DNA from: Perkinsus olseni
Taxonomy: Eukaryota > Perkinsozoa > Perkinsida > Perkinsidae
Assembly: GCA_013115135.1 (NCBI GenBank)
Contig: JABANP010000369.1
Coordinates: forward strand, 1 to 53,891
Direction of reading: 5' to 3'
DNA length: 53,891 nt
Shown here: one piece after another, positions 41,164 through 51,678 of the stretch
Position numbering within the stretch: the stretch's first letter is position 1
How the letters are laid out: each line of letters opens with the position of its first letter
Made by a program: the position numbers and the translations under genes
Notes under the pieces: generated by a model
Databases searched by the model: none
The model's input: the letters and a program-made list of their open reading frames with translations, nothing else
Told to the model about the DNA's origin: nothing

Positions 41164-44100
41164 GGCCGGAGCCCTTCGTGGTAGCGATTTGGTAGAGATA
41201 GATGAGCCACTCATGTGGAGGCAGGGCATAGAGTCGTCTCTCATCAGTACCGACAGTCTTATGAACGCCTTTATCGTCGGCCCCAGCGAGAACGGCACCA
41301 ACAAGGTGAGGTGAACCCCGTGCACTGTTGTGATCGGATTGTCCTCGGTGTTTTAAACGAACCGCCTTATCATCGCTTCGCCGGTTATTATTGTGAAGAT
41401 GGGCGAGCGCTTCCTCTGCAGGCGGAACATCCACCAGCGGTAGCTAACGGTGGTGATGACGAGGGTCGGAAGTCTGCTCAACCATGGCCTGTATACGCTG
41501 CGATGCTCGGGCTCCTCTTGGTAAGCTCTCACGGTCGCCCTTACCGTCGTCGAGGACCCTCGTCAGGTCTCGGTTATCGTCTTCGAGTATCTTCACTTGC
41601 GCTGGTCTGAGACAGACTTCAATGAGAATATTGCGACACCGCAGGAGAACACACAAGGAGGTCAGCTGCAGCAGCAAAGAGTTCCAACTCCGCGGATGAT
41701 CGTGTCATTTTCAGGCAGCACGAACCCTTTAGAGGTGAACAAGATGTTGTCCTTGGTTCGGCCGTACTTTTCGGGAAGAACGGGGAAGAAGAGCTCATGG
41801 AGATACGCCATGGTGAGTTGATAGGAATGGGCTGTGCCGAGAATTGAACTCGGGACCTCTCGCACCCTAAGCGAGAATCATACCACTAGACCACACAGCC
41901 GATGTGTTTATTATTAATCTTGGTTCCCCAAGCCGGTGTTCAGGTGCTCACTCTGCTCTCCCTGTGCAATGTTGGACTTTCCTATTTGGTCAACGACATC
42001 ACCGCTCGCTATTGGAACTGCATCCAAGCCAAAGACTTTGAAAACTTCCTCCTCAACATCTTCAATTTTGTAAGAAGTCTACTCGCGAGACTCTCCACCG
42101 ACTGACTCTCATCATCGCAGATCTTCTGCGTCCTCGGAGACATCCTTCTCTCGGCCTATGGCATGTACCTCCGCTCGATGTTCCTCTTGGAGTGGCGAGC
42201 CCATCACACAGCGAGGCTGCAGAAGATGTGGTTGAAGGACGCGGCGTGAGAGCGCAGCCTTCCTCGGCGAAGGTCTTCTCATTTGGCTTTCTTTCAGTCA
42301 CTATCGCATGCAACTGGTTGGTCTGGAGGGCTCCACGACGAGGACGACGACCTTGGACAATCCTGATCAGCGGATAGCTAACGATGTGAGTTCAAGTGAT
42401 TTTCATGGCGTTTCGGACTTGGATTTCTTTCAGGTTAATGTTTTTACTGATGCCAGCTGGGCTCTCGTGTCGGGCATGATGCTCTCTGGAGGGACTCTAG
42501 GTGGGTAGTCAGCCCCCACAGTAATGAGGACGCCTTCTCTCTCAGTTGTCTTCTTACCGTTGTTGTTTCGATTGTCCCCTATCGACGCGTTTGGCGTTCA
42601 TGGTCTTCGACTCCCGGGATGGCTACTGTAAGCAAGAGCTGGTTTGTCCGCCAGCAGCGGTGACGCCCACTGAGGGCATCTCGCTGTCGCAGATACACGT
42701 CCCTGATATACTGCCTTCTGGGCTCCCTGGGAACCCACTTGGTCGGCCAGCGACTGATTGTAAGAATCAACAAGGAGGAGCTACAACTCTGCTGATGTTG
42801 GCAGGTCCTCGACTATGCAGCGCAGCGAGTCGAGGCGGACTTCCGATCGGATCTCATCAGGATCAGAGATCATGGGGAGGCCGTAGCGATGCTCCATGCG
42901 CAAGGTAGGCTGGACCAGCTGTTGGAGGTGTGTATGCTAAGCATTGCAGGCCGAGAGCTGTCCAGACTAGAGAGGAGTTTCATGAACATCAAGCGCATAA
43001 CGTAGGGACTATTGAGCCGCGGAGGTTCGATCCTCACAGCCGGTATTTTTCAGATACGAATCCATGTTCGTGACGAAGCGGTTGAAGCTGTTCGACTCGT
43101 TCTTCGAGTACACCGGCAACATCTTTCCTCTCTTTGTACGTCCTGGGCTTCGCGTTGTCGCATTTCAGCTCGATGGTCGGACGATTGGTTAGTTGTTAGG
43201 TTCTGTCGGGAGCGTACTTCTCCAGTGAGATTACCCTTGGCCACTTGAACCAGACAGTGCACGCCCTACGCTACGTTCTGGAGGCTCTAAGATGGTTCGT
43301 GCAATCTTACGGAGAGCGCGGGTTGCCAGGCCATGGCGGCGGGCTCGTTGTTCTGGCTATGTGTCGGTTTTGGATGAGACAATAATAGTGAGTTGATGAT
43401 CGAAGTGATGACCTTGGAATTCCGTCAACAACGCTCACGTTATGCTGCACTTAGAGCATAGAGTATAACCTAACCTGAGCTTAACAAGACATAATAATAT
43501 CAGCTCAGCTGTCCCATAGATATCTGCACGCAAGCACACTTGTGACACCTCCGGGGTTCCGCGCGGCTTTCTGCACAAGAGAAATGGTGTGGTTGTCGGC
43601 AGAAGGGAACCGAGAGGAGTTGTTCAGGTATCATCATCAAGTGGAGGGCGGCAGGCAATCGTCTCTACGAATTCGAGTCCGCCCTGAATCTGCTATCGAA
43701 GTCAAGGAGTGGTTTGAAGGCCGTTCCTGGTAAGCTCGTGGGGCCTGACCGAGCACTTGATTCGAACTTGGCCGCAGCTGCGAGGACACTCTATTCAGCA
43801 ACTGCAGCTCGATCGACGATCAGACTCAGCTCATCAACGAAGCTCAAGACGATCAATGATCGTCTTGAGTTTCGTTGATGAGCTCGTCATGTCTGGCGAA
43901 AGCTGGCTGGCTGCCTCAACGAGAGTTCTCTTCCCACTGTGAGCTCACAATACGGTGATGCTGTGGTGCCCTCTTCTATGGTGATGTCCTCAACATCGGT
44001 CTCTCTGCATTTCCAATGTATTCTTAATAAGCTACAAGCACATTCAGCATGTTCAGAATAATACCCTCGCCCAGCTCCATCGGCTCGCGTGTTCGTTCCG

Positions 44101-45784
44101 CTTCACGGTTACTGATAGGCTGCGCATTGGTCGGTCGTCAGGTGATGACGATAAACTCTCGCTCGAGTCTTGTGACATCTACACCCCTACGGAGGCGAAG
44201 GGCCTCTTCTTCCTACCCGGCAAGGGAGAGGACGATCTGGCCCTCCTCACCAAAGTGAACTTGAAGATCGGCAAAGGGGAATGGGCGCTGCTTAGCGGGC
44301 CTGAAGGCAGCGGCAAGACGAGTCTCCTTAGAGCGCTCGCCGGGGTTTGGCCGTAAGTGAACGCTTGGCTTGGTATCTTTGGTCCACCCGAGCTTTTGCG
44401 GGATGAAAGATTCCTTGCAGATTCGTCAGCCCGAAGTCTCGTCTGAGCATGCCGCCTGGAGACAGGTCCTTGTTCCTGCCCTCTAGGAAAGCTCCGTTGA
44501 GAGATGGTAAGAATGCAAGATTCCCTCTGCTGTACATAGCAGGCCAATGCAGGTTCCCTTCGAGAGGCTGTCTGCTATCCTGAGGATACCTCGGCATACT
44601 CTGATCGCCAAATCGAATGCGTTCTTGACTTGGTCGGGCTAACTCACGTAATGCTAGTTAAACGCAAGTCGAGAGAGTACGTTGACAAATATTTGGAATC
44701 TCTAGGAGCGTTCATCAGTAGGGGGTTCATACGTGGGTATAGGAAAAGATGACTTAGTCGTGGGTGAGGATGTAGGGACAGGACCCAAGAAGCTATCGAA
44801 ATGGTGTGCGATAATGAGAACACAATTGTCAACACTCGAGACCCCGGAGGCAGCATTATATTGAGCATTTAGTTGACACTTGTAACAGCATCATCTTTGG
44901 TGCTATAGCTAACTCAGCTCAATCGATTCATGGCTTCATAAGCAATAACCTAAGGCGGAGGCCCGTCAGGCCCGGGGAATGATACTGGGATCACTAGGTT
45001 CGGAAGCCTTAGATGGCAACTCGAGACCTGCCCTTCCCGTCTCTGCCGCGGAAGTACCATCTATACCTACCTGTTGTCGCCGATTTTCGTCGGGGTATTT
45101 ACCGTTCCCTGCAGACTAGCTCGCTTGTAATAGCACACGGATGTCGAATCGTTACGATATAGTGGGGAAAATTTCGGCGGGTATATTCTCGCATAGGGGA
45201 ATGGGAAAGAGCGTGGCCATCATTCAGAATCTATGCTTGCTTTTGAATCACGGAAGAGTCTCGGTATACGTTAGCTAACGTTCTGTCGTCTTTCAGCTTC
45301 TCTCTACGGGCTTCGCTCCGCCCACGCCTCTGGAGATACCGTTATTCGGTTCGTCGTCCAAGTTGCCGAATTCCGCACTACTCCCTCCGCATCCTTTGGA
45401 CCGTCGTGAGCACTGGTCGATGATTCTCTCTGCTGGCGAGGCCCAGCGACTTGAGATGGCCCATGCGCTCCTCAGTAAGCCCGAGTGGCTCTTCCTAGAC
45501 GAAAGTAGGCTGGCGAAGTTGATTGCAGCGGCACTGAGTTGATGGCGCAGGCACGAGCAACTTAGCTGCTGACCAGCACGCTCAGCTCTACAAGATTCTG
45601 CGGAAGAATTTGCCGCCGACGACGGGAGTCCTGTCGGTCAGCCACAACACGGAGAAGCTCGCAGAAGTTCACGATGTGCATTACGTTGTTGAGGGAGGTA
45701 AGCTCCGGCAGCGGTCGGTCTGCCGTTCTTGCAGTATGTTTCACGGCATTGATTTCAGGGAAGCTAGTTAAGAGTGAAGAATGA
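41164..45784 (+). CDS. ABC transporter, YddA/SbmA-like or ABCD type (half transporter), many exons
   Basis: The family couples ATP hydrolysis to export of peptides, vitamins or acyl compounds. Exons from 41944 are secure: VLTLLSLCNVGLSYLVNDITARYW (TM1); SMFLLEWRAHHTARLQKMWL; the family hallmark NPDQRI (about 42355-42375); SLIYCLLGSLGTHLVGQRLI; VEADFRSDLIRIRDHGEAVAML; TLGHLNQTVHALRYVLEALRWF. The nucleotide-binding domain has Walker A GPEGSGKTSLLRALAG (about 44297-44345), GSLREAVCYPED, signature LSAGEAQR (about 45428-45450), Walker B WLFLDES and H-loop SVSHNTEKL. It ends KLVKSEE at 45784. The Q-loop glutamine is absent (FLPSRKA where FLPQRPY is expected). The 5' end is uncertain; the exon at 41164-41308 and those before 41812 are assigned by splicing only. 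Introns at 41813, 43002 and 43730 carry tRNA sequence, and 44648-45296 is a 649-nt intron. Confidence 0.8.
41813..41943 (+). repeat. ABC transporter intron containing a complete tRNA gene in antisense
   Basis: GTGAGT donor and GGTGTTCAG acceptor, phase 0 on both sides (YAM, then VLTLLSL). The 131-nt interval consists largely of the tRNA-Pro gene on the other strand. Confidence 0.75.
41829..41900 (-). tRNA. trnP-AGG: tRNA-Pro(AGG)
   Basis: A 72-nt cloverleaf on the minus strand. The acceptor stem GGCTGTG pairs perfectly with CACAGCC (discriminator C). The A-box is TGGTCTAGTGGTATGA, the anticodon arm TCTCGCTTAGGGTGCGAGA (anticodon AGG) and the T-arm CCGAGTTCAATTCTCGG. It closely resembles eukaryotic tRNA-Pro. 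This is the only sequence here whose arms all pair. No oligo-T terminator is needed for the identification; downstream on its strand is CATTCCTATCAAC. Confidence 0.92.
43002..43053 (+). repeat. 52-nt intron built around a sense tRNA T-arm
   Basis: GTAGGG donor and TTTTTCAG acceptor inside the ABC transporter; exon phase (AC|A) and homology on both sides fix it. GCCGCGGAGGTTCGATCCTC lies at 43016-43035, with GAGG/CCTC as the T-stem. Little other sequence remains in the intron. Confidence 0.85.
43730..43777 (+). repeat. 48-nt intron with antisense tRNA T-loop
   Basis: GTAAGC donor and GGCCGCAG acceptor in the ABC transporter. CACTTGATTCGAACTTGGCC lies at 43754-43773, a diverged antisense T-arm. 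Confidence 0.65.
43828..43884. repeat. Near-perfect 28-bp hairpin
   Basis: AGCTCATCAACGAA at 43828-43841 pairs with TTCGTTGATGAGCT at 43871-43884. The inner arm CTCAAGACGATC pairs with GATCGTCTTGAG, leaving a very small loop. It lies in the ABC transporter linker region, where a TGA closes the preceding frame, so it is probably intronic. Confidence 0.85.
44648..45296 (+). other. 649-nt intron of the ABC transporter
   Basis: GTAATG donor after LDLVGLTH and CTTTCAG acceptor before LLSTGFAPP. It is more than four times longer than any other intron I could confirm by homology. No gene or terminal repeat is recognised inside it. Confidence 0.6.
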
Positions 45785-45911
45785 GGAGTTTACTGAGCGA
45801 GCCTGTATTTGATGGCCATTTCATGATTTGCCTTGTGTGCTGGCTTTTGACGTCGTCAACCGTGGGCTGTTGTGCACAGTATGGGGGTCCGGTCGTCCCA
45901 AGGTGTAAACA

Positions 45912-46045
45912 GATTGGCTGATTGAGAACACAACACCCGAGTTTTGCCATCTAGAATCCAATCTTCCCTCTGCTGTCTTCTTGTCATCCGCTACTTAGAT
46001 CAGCATGAGCGTAGCTTCTTATCGGAGCAAGATAGGATCAGCAAT
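45912..46045. repeat. Dispersed repeat copy
   Basis: Shares GGCTGATTGAGAACACAACA, CTGCTGTCTTCTTGTCATCC and GGAGCAAGATAGGATCAGCA with 26713-26840 in the same order and orientation. Confidence 0.7.
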
Positions 46046-46079
46046 ATAAATATTACAGAGGGGCAACCTAGTGATTTCC

Positions 46080-46080
<1 letters not shown>

Positions 46081-46111
<31 letters not shown>
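46081..46111. repeat. (GAT)n microsatellite
   Basis: About ten GAT triplets, downstream of the dispersed repeat copy. Confidence 0.9.
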
Positions 46112-46112
<1 letters not shown>

Positions 46113-47997
46113 CCTGTTCTAGCTGAGTTACGATCGCTCATTTCTAATCTTCAAATTCTAAAGTGGTAATTGACGCACGGCAATTACAATGACTGCTGCT
46201 GTGGAGGAGCGTGGACCACCTTCCAGATGCGCCTTCTTAATTCCTCTATGCTACGTCGACGTGAGCGGTTCTGCGATATTATAGCGGCCGCAAAATTTCT
46301 GCGTAACTTGCCCGTTGCCTTTCCGAATGGGATTCAGCCCTCCCACCCTCAACCTAAACCGCGTCATCGTTGCTCTGCCAAAAATGGACCCAAGCTGGAC
46401 GGGTCCAGTGCTAGGGAAGTACATGCGTGTTCGCACGGCCAGCACTCGGTGCTATTCTTCGCAGTTGATATCCTTAATTGGTAGTCTTAGACGTATTGCC
46501 TTACGCCTAAGGCGTGACGCCTTAATTTAAGGACTAGTATCGCTCATGTGGATTGTGTTGAGGGCGAGCGATAGTTAATTAAGATGTATGATGATCTGTG
46601 TTCCGAGTTGATCGCTGTTCTCCATGCCCTTGCGCGATTGCCCTGTTTTTAGTAAGTGTTATTATTTTTGGGTCAAATTGACCAAAGTCAACCCGATTGA
46701 CCCGGTCAATCGGCTCGTTTTGTTAAAGTGTTACATCACACTATTCTTGTACCTTTTCAACACAGTTCAACTTCGTTCCAAGTGGCATTGAGCTGTCAGA
46801 AGGATCCTCAGTCGTCATATCGTGCCCTCCGGTGAAAGGGTTCTCCCCCCTCGGAAAAAAGACCCCCCGAGGATGACGAAGTGCGAGGTGGGGGCGAGGT
46901 GACATCCGCGGTGCGATTCAGAACTTCACCATGCACGTGTGCACCTTAGAAGTAACAGTGTAATTCCAAAAATTCACAATCCTGCTTATCTTGAGCCTGC
47001 GAAGCTTCTCTAGTCGGTTATTGACAGCTTTCGAGACACGCTTCGCCGCATCGCATCAGTCAACTGGGAGTGTTGGGTGAGACTGTGGTGAAAATCAGCC
47101 CGAGACCCGAAGACCAGCAGACATCGCCAGGATGTCCAACACGCCTCGGGCCAGCGGCCAATACAACACCGCAGTGACATTGCCTGGCACGCAAGCACAC
47201 AGGCAATGTCTCCCAGATAACTAACCGAGGGTAAAAGAAAAATTACCTCGGAACCGGCCCAGAAGACCTTCTCACGCCGGGTTCCGCTCCCTACAACCAC
47301 GAACGCAACATGTCTTTGCTACCACTTTGGTCGATTACGGGCGCGTGTTGCTACGCTTGCTTGAACTTGCTCCAGGCAAAGCCCGGATCTTCACGTTAGC
47401 AGTACCACATAGTGGGTGACACCTGTATGAATTAGCGGCCTTGCAGGCCGGGCCAATGTAGAACAACGAGTGCTAGAAGCGGGCATTCGAACTGAACTCA
47501 TCACCGTTAAGATCTCCAGTTCACTTGGTTAGCGGAATTACGAATATATACCGCAGCCGAAGGTTTCGCAGGTCTCTGAGACCCAACGTGATAAGTTGAC
47601 GAATCGTCAATGACGATGAGTGACGGCCATAGCTCGGCCCGAGCAAAAACAAGAAGAAAGTGACTGATCGCAGCCAGGGACACCGGCCGCACAGTCGTGG
47701 CCGCCAGCGATCAGCCGGAGGATAGCGCTGAACATTGATGAGTGATGATAGGAACCATGCGGGTGGGATAATGAGGACTCCTCATTGGGGACTGTCCACC
47801 CGAGGGTATCACCAAAGGATAAGGAAAAGAAGAAATACTTTTCGCCAGGGGCGAAGCCCCAGATGAAGCGAATGGCGCAAAAGCCAGAGAGGGATTCAAG
47901 AAACCTCACCCTGGCTGCCTACTATCACGCCGGCACTTGAACGCCGTGTTGAGCGAAAAAGTTGTTTCCGACCATGAGAGCGTCATTGTTGACGAAG

Positions 47998-48380
47998 TCA
48001 CGTGAACTTTGTCTGGAGAATGTGGATGGCGTGCTGCACCGTGTTCTGCGCATTAAGGGCTCCACCTAGTATACTTCGAGGAGGTGCAAAGGAGATGGGA
48101 TCTGAGTTAGCATCTATGAGCCGTTTCACCATCCCTCAATGTTCATTGATAATAGTATGGCCGCAATGCCAGAGACAACCGGAGTCGCGGCTGACGTACC
48201 GTAGAAGTACCTCTCAGTACCGTTCTCCCACCGGTCGGTGAAGATACCCACACCATAAGCCGCGACGTCGACCCTTTCGCCCCAATTCGAAAAGCCAGCG
48301 AGCGTGTTCTCAGTCCTGTCATCACTCAGAGCGGCGACGCACGTACTGCGTGGACCACCAAACCAACAGGGGTAGACGTA
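47998..48380 (-). pseudogene. Subtilisin-like serine protease, C-terminal fragment with frameshift
   Basis: On the minus strand the frame reads RYVYPCWFGGPRSTCVAALS, then FSNWGERVDVAAYGVGIFT, then the catalytic-Ser block FYGTSAATPVVSGIAAILLS (the usual form is GTSMAxPxVxG). After SMNIEG the frame breaks; a one-base shift gives MVKRLIDANSDPISFAPP and a natural end QHAIHILQTKFT. The Asp and His catalytic regions are absent: upstream homology stops at about 48380, where a stop codon and then the Ty3/gypsy relic begin. Family S8 enzymes cleave proteins, often after secretion. Confidence 0.8.
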
Positions 48381-48414
48381 GCGTTATTTCGTCCTCATTG
48401 ATGGTCTCCTATAT

Positions 48415-49875
48415 TTCAAGGGGAAAAATATTGGCTCGCCTGAACATCGACTGCGACTAGTGGTACCTTTTCCTTTGCAGCAACGTATATTATATGCCTT
48501 CCATGGTAGCCAACTTGCCGGTCATCCAGGTCGAAGAAATGCATATGAGGCTATTAAAAGTAAGTATTTCTGATGGGGTCTATCTACATCAGTTAAGAAG
48601 TATGTAACCTCCTGTCTACCGTGCTGGCGGCGGAAGGCAGTGGCGGCCCCTTATGGTTATATGAGACTGAATGTACTTCAGTATCCTTGGCAGTTTACTT
48701 CGGTCGATCTTGTCACAGATCTTCCTGTTTCACGTCTTGGAAACAGGCACATATTGGTGATATTATGTAACTTTTCCCACTATATGATAACATGCCCTCT
48801 CTCCTTGAAGGAAAGTTAAGTTGTGGTTGTGGAAAAATCTCATAGCGATCCATGGTGTGCCTTATCGCCTTCATAGTGATCGTGGAGGCGAATTTACTTC
48901 TGGCATAAGTAAAGCCTTCTATGATTTGTTCAAGTTATCGGTTACCTTCTCTACAAGTTATCGGCCGCAAGGGAATGCAGCCAATGAACGAAGCCATCAA
49001 AGCTTGCTGCATGATCTGGTTATACTTATTAAAGAAGGGTTGTGCGCTGAAGATGACTGGGAGCTGGCTCTGGCTAGTGTGACGTTTTCGCATAATGTGA
49101 GAACTCTACCAAATATATCGTTATGTCCTTATGAACTTATTCATGGAAGGCGTCCAAGACTACCATTTGAACCAGCGATTGTGGATCAACCGCTTCAACC
49201 TCAGGAGTTGAAAACTACTGATTACGATACCTATGCTGGGAAACTGAAGAAGGTTATGCGTGAAGGCTTCGCTTTGATGCGTGATGTTACTTTAGATGAT
49301 AGGTTGAAGCAAAAAGTGCGATATGATGATGCACGTGAAGAGGCTCCTTCGTTCAGCATTGGTGATAAAGTATTGGTTCGCCGCTTCACTAATACTCGTT
49401 TGGGTTATCGCTGGTCTAAACCACTTGGAGTGCAACAAGTCACTGCCAATGGTTCTCTCTATCCTGTGGATCGAGCAGATCGGATCTGCCAGATCCGAAA
49501 GCAAGGGTTACTGTTCCTGTTAATGTTGATCATGTGTTACCAGTTGATGATATCCAGTTTAGGGTGGATACTGTTAACGATGCAGTGCCCACTCGTGTTG
49601 ACGATAGAGTGATTACCACCAATAGCGATGCTGATGATGAGCAACCATTATCCCGCAGTAGGGAGATTGAGCGATTTATTCATTCTCTTCTTTTATCTAA
49701 AGCGGGCCCTATGTATATTGCTGATGTACAATCTCATATGCGCCGTGAGTTCGGTATGACTCGCGACGATTTTAAAAGTTCTGGTGGTTTACGCGGGTTC
49801 ATCCAAGCTTCTAAGAATATAGCGTTGGATCCCTACGATGCAATCATTGCTGTGACTAGAGTCTTTGAAGTATGA
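48415..49875 (+). pseudogene. Ty3/gypsy-type integrase relic with C-terminal winged-helix-like domain
   Basis: Three frames in order. From 48415: HRLRLVVPFPLQQRILYAFH and GHPGRRNAYEAIK, then C-x2-C in TSCLPCWRRK (HHCC zinc site). The catalytic core has SVDLVTDLP, LHSDRGGEF and GNAANERSHQ, giving all three acidic residues. Then come a long GPY-like region (FSIGDKVLVRRFTNTRLGYR) and, after another frameshift near 49470, a tail PVNVDHVLPVDDIQFRVD. The last 70 residues (REIERFIHSLLLSKAGPMYI...REFGMTRDD...GLRGFIQASK) resemble a LOTUS/OST-HTH domain. Stop at 49873-49875. Frameshifts near 48600, 48815 and 49470 show decay. No 5' part (gag, RT) is present. Confidence 0.75.
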
Positions 49876-49905
49876 TCCGAGTCATCGGCGGGGAGAATGT
49901 GACGA

Positions 49906-50062
49906 GATTGTGTTAACGTCTATTTGAGTATTCTGTCTCCAGTATCTTAGCGCAAGCTAGTACTGGTCTGAGTTACTGTTCTTTCATAAGTAAGGGTTAA
50001 GTTAAGCCTTTAACAACTCTGTGTGAGTTGAGTTGTAGTGGTATCAACAACATTCACTACAA
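49906..50062 (+). repeat. Possible 3' LTR remnant of the Ty3/gypsy relic
   Basis: GGCGGGGAGAA, a polypurine-like tract, follows the integrase stop and is followed by TGTGACGAGATTGTG, a TG-type LTR start. Inverted CAAGCTAG and similar words follow. The 3' limit near ACATTCACTACA (50050-50061) is a guess; no 5' partner is in the window. Confidence 0.4.
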
Positions 50063-51230
50063 CCGTGTGTATTGCATACTTTTGGGGTTGAGGGATGATG
50101 CTGCCACTGATTACTGCCACTGCGTGCATTGGTCGAAGTATGGGCGATACGCACCAGGCGTGTTATGCCCCGGGAATAGGCGTTGCGTTGCGTTGCGCCG
50201 TAGGCCGCACGGACGAAGAGCGGTGGAATCCTTCAATGTCGCGTTTATGGAACAGTTACTCCAGCTCTAATAAAAGCCCTGTCAAACACTGACGCTAAAG
50301 ATGAGCAAAATGTCCTCCTAGGAACCGACCCGGGTGTGTTGGAAGGGTTTTCTACAGACGACCCCCACAATCTGCTAGAAAATTGTGCCCCCTGTATTAT
50401 GAGTTCAATATTGCCTTTCACCTCTGACAGCGGAACTAGCCGTGGGTCTCCCACCTCTGACAACGGCACTACCCGTGGGTCGTCCACCTTGAATATTCGT
50501 ACGTTTGGAATATTCCCAATTCAATCACTTCAGTAATCACCGGCACACCCGCGGCAACCGCAGGACAACCCCAAGGGAGCCCAACAACTGAGGCACCACA
50601 GTGAAATCAAGAAGGCGGTCAAGGTAAGCCACATTACATGGAATTACCATGTGGAGTCTCTCTAATTGTTTCACTCGATTGAACTTAATTGATCCGCGGC
50701 ACCCGTAGATCAACCCCAAAAGAGCCCAGCAACTACGGTACCACAGGGGAATCAAGAAGAAGTTGAGCCCGATGAGAATAAAACTATACGTGAAAATACA
50801 ATTGACGTCCGGAATAAGGTATTTCATCACCTCAGTCATCGTCCAAGCTGCGCCATCCCCCAGTGACAAGGAAAAAGACCGCCAAGACTTCAAACTCAGC
50901 CTGCCACTGGGAATCGCCTCCGATATAGAACTTGATGATAACAACTGCGAGCCTATGGTAAGTAATAGGGAAACATGGTTGGCAATATTATTCCCCCCTC
51001 CTCCCAGTGGGCGACCCTCTATCTTTGGATGATATGCCGACTGTTGATTGGTCACTTCTTCCCTCCGGTACGGGTGATGGTGGTCCAACTTCTTCAAATG
51101 CGGGATTGAAACGCCACCGTGATGTAGTGGATTGCAGAATGTATGAAGGTTAACCTGGTTGGTGAAAAATCATGTACTTATGCTTTGCCTTCGGGTGACG
51201 GGATCGCAAAGAAGTAGCTCAAGTGAAGAG
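50063..51230. other. No gene assigned
   Basis: Contains two near-repeats (CACCTCTGAC..CGG.ACTA.CCGTGGGTC at 50429-50450 and 50452-50480) and a second repeated pair around 50550-50620 and 50695-50770. A plus-strand piece near 51003-51110 reads VGDPLSLDDMPTVDWSLLPS and could be an exon linked to the coiled-coil frame downstream. Confidence 0.3.
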
Positions 51231-51238
51231 GAGCTTGA

Positions 51239-51678
51239 GTGACTCAAGTTGAGTCGGAGGCGGATACCCAGCTCGCCAGAAGAACTCTGGAGAAGCAATT
51301 ACGTGGTCTTACAGCTTGTCTGACCAAAGCCAACGACATGAACCGGAAAAAGTATCAAACTTTGTGGGAACTTACGGAGAAGTTAGAAGCCACTCGTGAC
51401 GACTTGAAACGAGAAGTTGGCAACTTCAAGTTGCAGAGGTGTCGAGAGAAGAAGGAGTCCTATCGATTGAAACGTCGGGAAGGAAGGCCCCGGTTAAATG
51501 GTCCGCGGAGAAAGAAGCTAGCATGATCGAAGTTACTCGGCAAGCAGGAAGGAAAATGATGGACAAGGTCCACGGAGTTGAGTCAAAAGTCGGAGCGAGG
51601 TTGTGGAAGAAGTCTATGAAGGACGGGTTAAGGGAAGAGATTAAATGCGAACGTAGCGCACTCTTTGGAGCGAGTTAA
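51239..51678 (+). CDS. Coiled-coil protein fragment in two overlapping frames
   Basis: The first frame (51239-51526) has a heptad-like pattern: TLEKQLRGLTACLTKANDMN, then YQTLWELTEKLEATRDDLKR. The overlapping frame (51439-51678) continues as a Lys/Glu-rich helix (KWSAEKEASMIEVTRQAGRK). Together they may be one protein with a frameshift near 51450-51520, perhaps a gag-like or structural protein. No family is recognised. Confidence 0.35.

Larger units (their letters stand above)
45785..47997. other. Intergenic repeats, no gene supported
   Basis: Contains the second copy of the dispersed repeat (45912-46045), a (GAT)n microsatellite (46081-46111), GCC-TAAGGC palindromes at 46492-46522, and a tRNA T-loop-like word in antisense (GCATTCGAACTGAACTC near 47484-47500). 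Minus-strand frames at 47010-47909 have no motif support. Confidence 0.4.
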
